The notes beneath the pieces were generated by a model. That model was not told the DNA's origin and made no database searches. It saw nothing but the letters and a program-made list of their open reading frames with translations. A stretch of DNA of 12,629 nt from Thermoproteales archaeon. Lineage in GTDB: Archaea > Thermoproteota > Thermoprotei > Thermoproteales > Thermocladiaceae. The stretch covers positions 1-12,629 of the forward strand of contig JAMOMD010000113.1 of assembly GCA_027068725.1 (NCBI GenBank), given 5' to 3'. Positions within the stretch are counted from its first letter, which is position 1; the number at the start of each line of letters is the position of its first letter. Position numbers and translations under genes: made by a program. Of this stretch, positions 1-6,075 are shown piece by piece.

Positions 1-1134
1 AAACTTGTAACATACAGCATGTGTCAGAAGTCCTGCTTCTGAATCTATGTATGTTGCTGGTCTAATACTACGCTTAACAGTTTCTGATTTTCTACTTCCA
101 ACATAGCTAACTATACTCTTCAAGTCATATCTCGACTTTATGTAACGTAACATGTTGACAAACTTGAGCAAAGGAGTACACCATCTATTTCCTCTACTTG
201 GCATTCCAAGCTCCTGAAGATACTTGCAAGTCTGTTCCCACCTTGCCTCAAGTATAACTATATCAACTCCAAGCTTAGATGCTACAAGATCAACATACTT
301 GTCAAGTCCTGCAGGATCTGCATTGACTAGTCTAACATGTATAACATCAGCCCTAGACCCAGCATTGAGTAGAAGACACAGTGCAAGTAGACTATCCTTA
401 CCTCCTGAGAAACTAAGTATACCCTTTCTATTATGCTTTTCTTCAAAATATTGAACAACTTTCCTAGCTTTCTCCTCTCTTTCAATTATGTAGTCAATAT
501 TTAACTCATACAATTTTCGTAAGCTAGTCCTAGGTCTATCAAGACAACGAATACACTCTTCAGGTCTAGTAGGAATCCACTTTCTAGCAAAGACAAGTCT
601 ACCATCTTGCTCTATTGCAACGCCACAGGTTCTACCATCCTCGGTCACAGCCACATATACAGGATATTCCTCTTTCCTCTTCACATCATATATCTTTGTA
701 CAGTGCTCATCTGTTAGAACAGTATTACCATAACAAAATTCTAGAAGCATTATAGAAGCTCCAAGCTTTCCTGGAATTATGAAATATCTATCATTAAACA
801 TATCGTAATTTACAGCACACACAATTTCTCCATTCGTCATAAATTCAAATATCATATCGAGTACATTATCGTTATTGACGTTCACTATTGTCAAATTCTC
901 TCGCAACACTTCTACAAACTTCTTCTTAACGTCCTGTGGCAACGTCATAGCTTTCTCAACAATTTTTAGATCTGTAGATAAGAGAGGGCGAGGATCAGCC
1001 CAGTACCTGAACTTTGTCGTTACTTCCTCAGCTGGTCCAAACCTTATTGCATGACTGTACTTGAAGAAGTAAGCATTCACAGAGGGAACGTAGTATATTT
1101 TAATCGGCGTCTCACTACTAGGTACGGCCGACAT
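1..1134 (-). CDS. PP-loop / PAPS-reductase-family protein (partial, 3' end outside window)
   Basis: I translated 378 codons in frame with no stop; the gene runs past base 1, so the C-terminus is missing. Residues 239-252 hold the N-type ATP pyrophosphatase PP-loop, with S-G-G-K-D-S at 243-248. Further on, residues 314-324 read RGNRWCTPLLK and residues 347-351 read GSRKS, both typical of the PAPS-reductase (CysH-like) family. Before the PP-loop lies a region of about 200 residues with a C-x2-C pair at 194/197 (ECIRC), resembling the archaeal PAPS-reductase-like proteins that carry an N-terminal extension. The ATG is fixed by an in-frame TAG 9 nt upstream. The family activates a substrate by adenylation or reduces a sulfonucleotide. 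Whether this member acts in sulfate assimilation, tRNA thiolation or something else cannot be told from sequence. It is divergent from rpoB. Confidence 0.8.
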   Translation of the reverse strand, partial: MSAVPSSETPIKIYYVPSVNAYFFKYSHAIRFGPAEEVTTKFRYWADPRPLLSTDLKIVEKAMTLPQDVKKKFVEVLRENLTIVNVNNDNVLDMIFEFMTNGEIVCAVNYDMFNDRYFIIPGKLGASIMLLEFCYGNTVLTDEHCTKIYDVKRKEEYPVYVAVTEDGRTCGVAIEQDGRLVFARKWIPTRPEECIRCLDRPRTSLRKLYELNIDYIIEREEKARKVVQYFEEKHNRKGILSFSGGKDSLLALCLLLNAGSRADVIHVRLVNADPAGLDKYVDLVASKLGVDIVILEARWEQTCKYLQELGMPSRGNRWCTPLLKFVNMLRYIKSRYDLKSIVSYVGSRKSETVKRSIRPATYIDSEAGLLTHAVCYKF

Positions 1135-1162
1135 ATCTCGCTAAAGAATGCGTAACACACGC

Positions 1163-1171
1163 GTATTTAGA
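1163..1171 (-). promoter_or_regulatory. TATA-like element for the PP-loop gene
   Basis: On the minus strand the stretch reads TCTAAATAC, centred about 33 bp before the ATG at 1134. That predicts a transcript starting a few bases before the start codon, i.e. a very short leader. No clear Shine-Dalgarno sequence precedes the ATG. Confidence 0.45.
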
Positions 1172-1204
1172 GGTGTCCTAGTCTTGATACGCGTCGAGAG
1201 AAAC

Positions 1205-1215
1205 GATTTTAAGTA
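1205..1215 (+). promoter_or_regulatory. TATA-like element for rpoB
   Basis: GATTTTAAGTA sits about 33 bp before the rpoB ATG, the spacing expected for an archaeal TATA box with a leader of roughly 5-10 nt. It implies that rpoB has its own promoter. It is divergent from the element at 1163-1171, so the 108-bp gap serves both genes. Confidence 0.45.
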
Positions 1216-1242
1216 GTTACACAGCACTAGCGTCTGAGCTTA

Positions 1243-4200
1243 ATGCTTGCACAGCATTCAGCACCTGGTAAGACAGGAGATCTTCTGCCTCTACCTGTCT
1301 GGAGATCCAAGCGTGCTGTAGAGGGCAAGTTCCCAACACATGAGGACAGATGGGTACTAGTCTGGGCTTACATAAAGGAGTGGGGTCTCGTACGTCACCA
1401 GATAGAGTCATTCAACGACTTTGTCGAGAACAAGCTACAGAAGATTGTTGATGAGGTAGGCAAAGTTGAGACAGAGATAAGCGGCCTCTACGTCAGGCTT
1501 GAGAAGATAGAGGTAGGCAAGCCAAGAGTCAAGGAGGTTGACGGTAGTGAGAACATAATCTACCCAATTGAGGCTCGTCTCAGGAACCTGACATATGCAG
1601 CACCTCTGTACCTGACAATGACACTGTACATTAACGATGAGGAAGTTACCAAGGAGAAGGTATACATTGGAGATCTGCCAATAATGGTAAGATCAAAGTT
1701 CTGCAATCTGCATGGTCTCAAGCCAGAGGAGCTTGTGAAGAAGCTTGAAGATCCTGAAGATTTTGGAGGTTACTTCATAATTAATGGAAGTGAGCGTGTC
1801 CTAGTAACTCAGGAAGATCTAGCACCTAATAGGCCATTCTACGACTACGGCGAGAAGGCCTCCGTCACGCACATGGCAAAGGTAATATCGATGGGTCCAG
1901 GCTACAGGAGCACAATTATCGTCGAGCGTCACAAGGATGGCATAATCTACGTTACAATGCGAGCAATACCTGCAAGAATACCATTCCCAATAATCATGAG
2001 AGCACTTGGCTTGGAGACAGACGAGGACATTGTACTCGCAGTCAGCGACGACATTGAGATACAGAAGGAGCTATTTCCATCTCTACTCTACTCAGCCAAT
2101 ATTGCACCAACAGTAGATGCTGCACGCGACTTCATTGGCAGCAAGGTAGCCGTAGGTCAGCCAAGAGAGGTACGTATTGAGCGTGCTCTACAGATGCTTG
2201 ACAGATACCTGTTCCCACACCTTGGAACTGACCCAAGTCCTGAGACTCGCCTGAAGAAGGCCCTGTTCCTAGGCCAGATTGTCAAGGGAATTGTTGAGAT
2301 GGTTCTTGGAAGAAGAAAGCCTGACGATAAGGACCACATGGCCAACAAGAGAGTCAGGATCGCAGGCGAGCTCATGACACAGCTCTTCCGCGTCGTGTTC
2401 AAGCAGCTACTTCAGGATCTTCGTTCACAGCTCGAGAAAGCCTATACCAGAGGAAAGATTCCACAGCTGATTACACTAGTCAGAGCTGACATATTGACAG
2501 AGAGAATTAGACATGCACTAGCTACAGGAAACTGGGTTGGTGGTAGAACAGGAGTATCACAGATGCTTGACAGGACGAACAGACTATCAACACTAAGTCA
2601 CCTGAGAAGAGTTGTATCAAGCCTAAGCAGAACTCAGCCACACTTTGAGGCACGTGACCTACATCCAACACAGTGGGGTAGACTATGCGCAATCGAGACT
2701 CCTGAAGGTCAGAACTGTGGACTAGTCAAGAACATGGCACTACTAGCAAACATTACCGTAGGCGTTGATGAGGCAGAGGTTGAGCGTCAGCTATACAGCC
2801 TTGGTGTTAAGCCAGTACTTGAGGCACGTAAGGCAGGAATCAAGGGTGCCGAGGTCTACCTTAATGGCAGACTGATTGGAATACATGAGGATCCTGAGAA
2901 GCTTGTTAACACAATTAGACAGCTAAGAAGGAGAGGACTCATATCACATGAGATCAATGTAGCATACTTCCCAGATAGGAATGAGGTACGCGTCAACTGT
3001 GATGGTGGCAGACTGAGAAGGCCAGTCCTAGTGATTGAGAATGGTCAGCTACTCCTGAAGCCAGAGCATATCGAGAAGTTAAAGCGTGGTGAGCTGAAGT
3101 GGAGTGACCTAGTTAGAGAAGGCGTAATCGAGTACCTGGACGCAGATGAGGAGGAGAACGCTCTGATCTGCGTCAATCCTGACGAAGATCTGTCAAAGTG
3201 CACTCACATGGAGATAATACCATCAATAATTCTTGGAGCAATTGCACACATCATACCATACCTAGAGCACAATCAGGCACCAAGAAACACGTACGAGGCA
3301 GCAATGGCTAAGCAGAGTCTAGGCCTATCAACGTCTAACTTCAGATACAGGATGGACAGCAGAGGTCACTTCATGATCTATCCTGAGAGACCACTAGTCA
3401 CGACAAAGGGCATAAGCCTGATAGGCTATGATAGAAGACCTGCAGGACAGAATGCCGTAGTTGCACTACTGACATTCACAGGATACAACATGGAGGACGC
3501 AATAATCATGTCGAAGGCAGCGATTGAGCGTGGAATGTTCAGGAGCTTCTTCTTCAGAACGTACGAGGCCGAGGAGATAAAGTATCCAGGAGGTGAGGAA
3601 GACAGAATTGAGATTCCATCACAGGACGTCAAGGATTACAAGGGCTCTGAAGCCTACGCGCACTTAGATGAGGATGGTGTAGTATCTCCAGAGGTCTTCG
3701 TATCGAGCGGAGAGGTGCTAATTGGAAAGACTTCGCCACCAAGATTCTACACAGGACTACTCGAGGCTGCTCCTGGAATGATGCGTAGAAGAGATTCATC
3801 GGTCACTGTCAGGAGAGGAGAGAAAGGCGTTGTTGATAGTGTCATAATAACAGAGACAAATGAGGGCTACAAGCTCGTCAAGGTCAAGGTACGTGAAGAG
3901 AGAATACCAGAGCTAGGTGACAAGTTCGCAAGCAGACATGGACAGAAGGGTGTCATTGGAATGATACTGCCAATGGAGGACATGCCGTTCACAGAGGACG
4001 GAATAATTCCTGACATAATAATGAACCCACACGCACTACCAAGCAGAATGACTGTTGGACAGATGCTTGAGTCAATTGCAGGAAAGGTAGCTGCACTAAA
4101 GGGCATACTCGTAGATGCAACACCATTTGAGGGAGTCACAGAGGATGAGCTACGTGAAGCCCTGATAAAGCTAGGCTTCAGATGGGACGGCAAAGAGGTA

Positions 4201-4662
4201 ATGTACAGTGGCATCACAGGACGCAAACTAGAGGCTGACATATTCATCGGAATAGTGTACTACCAGAAGCTACACCACATGGTTGCTGACAAGATACATG
4301 CAAGAGCAAGAGGACCTGTACAGATCCTAACAAGACAGCCAACAGAAGGTAGATCAAGAGAAGGAGGACTCAGACTTGGAGAGATGGAGCGCGACTGTCT
4401 AATTGCTCATGGAGCAGCTGCACTCCTACGTGAACGACTAGTCGAGTCAAGTGACAAGTACGTAATGTACGTCTGTGAAGACTGTGGACTAATAGCATGG
4501 TATGATGCACGACTGAAGAAGCCTGTATGTCCAATACACGGCGACAAAGGTAGAATAGCTAAAGTTGTAGTACCATACGCATTCAAGCTACTGCTACAGG
4601 AGCTCATAAGCTTAGGAATCTATCCAAGACTAATACTCGGAGATCCAATCGAGAAGAGCTAA
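1243..4662 (+). CDS. rpoB: DNA-directed RNA polymerase subunit B (unsplit, Rpo2)
   Basis: Second-largest RNA polymerase subunit, forming with subunit A the catalytic cleft for transcription. The 1139-residue length fits the unsplit crenarchaeal/Thermococcales form, not the B''/B' pair of most methanogens. Landmarks in order: the DRW...SFNDF N-terminal lobe motif from D35; IETPEGQNCGLVKN around 484-497; GYNMEDAIIMSK with the acidic pair E751-D752 near the NTP/metal site; LGDKFASRHGQKG with lysines K894 and K902; MNPHALPSRMTVGQ; RLGEMERDCLIAHGAA; and a C-terminal zinc site from C1078, C1081, C1096 and H1099. The ATG is the only usual start codon before the conserved region, and an in-frame TAG lies 15 nt upstream. 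This leaves an N-terminal lead-in of about 30 residues before the conserved DRW. No rpoH or rpoA gene adjoins it; argG follows after a 138-bp gap with its own promoter. Confidence 0.98.
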   Translation: MLAQHSAPGKTGDLLPLPVWRSKRAVEGKFPTHEDRWVLVWAYIKEWGLVRHQIESFNDFVENKLQKIVDEVGKVETEISGLYVRLEKIEVGKPRVKEVDGSENIIYPIEARLRNLTYAAPLYLTMTLYINDEEVTKEKVYIGDLPIMVRSKFCNLHGLKPEELVKKLEDPEDFGGYFIINGSERVLVTQEDLAPNRPFYDYGEKASVTHMAKVISMGPGYRSTIIVERHKDGIIYVTMRAIPARIPFPIIMRALGLETDEDIVLAVSDDIEIQKELFPSLLYSANIAPTVDAARDFIGSKVAVGQPREVRIERALQMLDRYLFPHLGTDPSPETRLKKALFLGQIVKGIVEMVLGRRKPDDKDHMANKRVRIAGELMTQLFRVVFKQLLQDLRSQLEKAYTRGKIPQLITLVRADILTERIRHALATGNWVGGRTGVSQMLDRTNRLSTLSHLRRVVSSLSRTQPHFEARDLHPTQWGRLCAIETPEGQNCGLVKNMALLANITVGVDEAEVERQLYSLGVKPVLEARKAGIKGAEVYLNGRLIGIHEDPEKLVNTIRQLRRRGLISHEINVAYFPDRNEVRVNCDGGRLRRPVLVIENGQLLLKPEHIEKLKRGELKWSDLVREGVIEYLDADEEENALICVNPDEDLSKCTHMEIIPSIILGAIAHIIPYLEHNQAPRNTYEAAMAKQSLGLSTSNFRYRMDSRGHFMIYPERPLVTTKGISLIGYDRRPAGQNAVVALLTFTGYNMEDAIIMSKAAIERGMFRSFFFRTYEAEEIKYPGGEEDRIEIPSQDVKDYKGSEAYAHLDEDGVVSPEVFVSSGEVLIGKTSPPRFYTGLLEAAPGMMRRRDSSVTVRRGEKGVVDSVIITETNEGYKLVKVKVREERIPELGDKFASRHGQKGVIGMILPMEDMPFTEDGIIPDIIMNPHALPSRMTVGQMLESIAGKVAALKGILVDATPFEGVTEDELREALIKLGFRWDGKEVMYSGITGRKLEADIFIGIVYYQKLHHMVADKIHARARGPVQILTRQPTEGRSREGGLRLGEMERDCLIAHGAAALLRERLVESSDKYVMYVCEDCGLIAWYDARLKKPVCPIHGDKGRIAKVVVPYAFKLLLQELISLGIYPRLILGDPIEKS

Positions 4663-4730
4663 GACAATTTTACCCTACAGAGAACTCCCTCTTATCTCGT
4701 ACATTAATTATCTTATTATCCTATACATAC

Positions 4731-4759
4731 CATTTTGTCGGTTTTCTTTCTCAACTTTC
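4731..4759 (+). terminator. T-rich candidate terminator after rpoB
   Basis: Pyrimidine-rich tract with several T runs (TTTT, TTTT, TTTC, TTT) about 70-100 nt past the rpoB stop and before the argG TATA box. Archaeal RNA polymerase terminates at such U-rich stretches without needing a hairpin. Assignment rests on composition and position only. Confidence 0.4.
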
Positions 4760-4780
4760 TGACCTGTTGCTAGGGTATAG

Positions 4781-4788
4781 TTTAAATA
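4781..4788 (+). promoter_or_regulatory. TATA box for argG
   Basis: TTTAAATA is a near-ideal archaeal TATA box. Counting about 25-26 bp from its centre places transcription start near 4810, slightly downstream of the GTG start codon at 4801. Either the true initiation site is closer than usual, or another promoter or start codon is used. Confidence 0.6.
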
Positions 4789-4793
4789 GGTAA

Positions 4794-4805
4794 TGCACTA
4801 GTGCA
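4794..4805. promoter_or_regulatory. perfect 12-bp palindrome, candidate operator at the argG promoter
   Basis: TGCACTAGTGCA equals its own reverse complement. It lies just after the TATA box, across the region polymerase must occupy to initiate, and covers the GTG start codon. A dimeric repressor bound here would block initiation. The regulator is unknown and the symmetry could be chance. Confidence 0.4.
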
Positions 4806-6045
4806 CAAGTTCGGTGATCAATATACGAACAGTAACATATCTCGTGTAGTACTCGCCTTCTCAGGTGGGCTAGACACATCAGTCTGTATAAGATGGCTTA
4901 TCGAGAAGTACAACTGCGAAGTCATAACGGTCACAGTAGACGTTGGTCAACCTGAAAACTTTGAAGAAATAGAAGAGCGTGCCTACAAGATAGGAGCAGT
5001 CAAGCACTATACAATAGATGCCAAGAGAGAATTTGTTGAAGAGTACATAGCTCCTGCAATTCGTGCAAACGCGTTCTACGAGGGCAAGTATCCCCTTGGT
5101 ACAGCTCTTGCTAGACCTCTCATAGCTAAGAAGGTTGTCGAGATAGCCAGAAAGGAGGGAGCTGACGCAGTTGCGCACGGATGTACTTCAAAAGGAAATG
5201 ATCAAGTGAGATTTGAGGTTACTATTCGTGCACTTGCTCCTGATCTGAAGATTCTGGCCCCCGTCAGAATGTGGGGAATGACTAGAGCAGAAGAGATTGA
5301 GTATGCGAAGAGTCGTGGCATTCCTATTCCTGAAATTCATAAGCGCTTTAGTATTGACGCAAATCTGTGGTCGAGAAGTATAGAAGGTCCTGAACTAGAT
5401 GATCCGATGGCTGAGGTTCCTGAAGATGCACTAGAGTGGGTTACTCCTCCAGAGAAAGCTCCTGATAAGCCTCTCTACATAGAACTAGAGTTCGAGAGAG
5501 GTATTCCTGTTAAGATAAATGGAGAAAAGATGGATCTTGAGACGATAATAAGAACGCTAAACAAGCTTGCAGGTCAGCATGGTGTTGGATTAATTGATCA
5601 TATAGAGAACAGGACGGTGGGCTTCAAGTCGAGAGAAGTCTATGAAGCACCTGCTGCAGTAACAATATATGAAGCTCATAAAGATTTAGAGAAGATAACA
5701 TATACACCGCACGAGTGGAGATTCAAACAATTTGTTGATCAACTCTGGACAGATCTTGTATATCAGGGACTGTGGATTGAACCACTTAGAGAAGAACTTG
5801 ATAAACTTATTGAAGAGATGAATCGCTGGGTTAGTGGAGTAGTGAGACTGAAGTTATACAAGGGTGGACTATGGGTTGTTGGTAGAGAAGGAGTTTACGC
5901 AAGCTATGATAAGGATCTTGCAGACTATTTCAAGGGCTGGTATCCGAGTGATGAAGAGGCACGTGGTTTTATAATAATGCACTCGCAGCATTCAGTGACA
6001 GCATATTGGAAGAGACGTAGAATGATGAGCAACGGCCGCTCCTGA
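4801..6045 (+). CDS. argG: argininosuccinate synthase
   Basis: Joins citrulline and aspartate using ATP to give argininosuccinate, AMP and PPi, the penultimate step of arginine synthesis; cytosolic. At 414 residues it has the usual family length. Residues 19-27 carry the N-type ATP-binding loop AFSGGLDTS. Later signatures are PLGTALARPLIAK, AHGCTSKGNDQVRFE, PVRMWGMTRAEEIEYAK and SIDANLWSRSIEGPELDDP, all characteristic of ArgG. GTG at 4801 is the only usual start between an upstream in-frame TAA and the ATP loop, giving about 15 residues before the conserved VVLAFSGG strand. Homologues often start right at that strand, so the N-terminus is a little long. argH, its usual partner, is not adjacent. 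It converges with fwdDB, with 30 bp between the two stops. Confidence 0.95.
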   Translation: MHKFGDQYTNSNISRVVLAFSGGLDTSVCIRWLIEKYNCEVITVTVDVGQPENFEEIEERAYKIGAVKHYTIDAKREFVEEYIAPAIRANAFYEGKYPLGTALARPLIAKKVVEIARKEGADAVAHGCTSKGNDQVRFEVTIRALAPDLKILAPVRMWGMTRAEEIEYAKSRGIPIPEIHKRFSIDANLWSRSIEGPELDDPMAEVPEDALEWVTPPEKAPDKPLYIELEFERGIPVKINGEKMDLETIIRTLNKLAGQHGVGLIDHIENRTVGFKSREVYEAPAAVTIYEAHKDLEKITYTPHEWRFKQFVDQLWTDLVYQGLWIEPLREELDKLIEEMNRWVSGVVRLKLYKGGLWVVGREGVYASYDKDLADYFKGWYPSDEEARGFIIMHSQHSVTAYWKRRRMMSNGRS

Positions 6046-6055
6046 CAACTGATGA

Positions 6056-6070
6056 AGCTAGCTACTAGCT
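6056..6070. repeat. small inverted repeat in the convergent argG / fwdDB gap
   Basis: AGCTAG-CTA-CTAGCT, 6-bp arms around a 3-nt loop, between the two convergent stop codons. On the plus strand a TTTTT run follows at 6080-6084, so it could contribute to argG termination. The stem is short and archaeal terminators do not require one, so this is weakly supported. Confidence 0.3.
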
Positions 6071-6075
6071 GACTC

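Noticed and set aside
224..454. 76-residue plus-strand frame at the left edge
   Set aside because: It is antisense to the partial PP-loop gene, whose intact SGGKDS motif and continuous frame show which strand codes.
3867..4247. 126-residue minus-strand frame within rpoB
   Set aside because: Antisense shadow of a highly conserved gene; low-complexity Ser/Ile/Pro-rich product with no family resemblance.
4663..4800. Possible tRNA or small RNA gene in the rpoB-argG gap
   Set aside because: The gap is AT-rich with no cloverleaf or T-loop GTTCRA pattern; only a T-rich tract and the argG promoter are visible.
4879..5178. 99-residue minus-strand frame within argG
   Set aside because: Antisense to the conserved ArgG ATP-binding region, with no supporting signals.
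6056..6070. Strong intrinsic terminator hairpin between argG and fwdDB
   Set aside because: The stem is only 6 bp and AT-containing, and such a hairpin would be weak at high temperature; kept only as a small inverted repeat.
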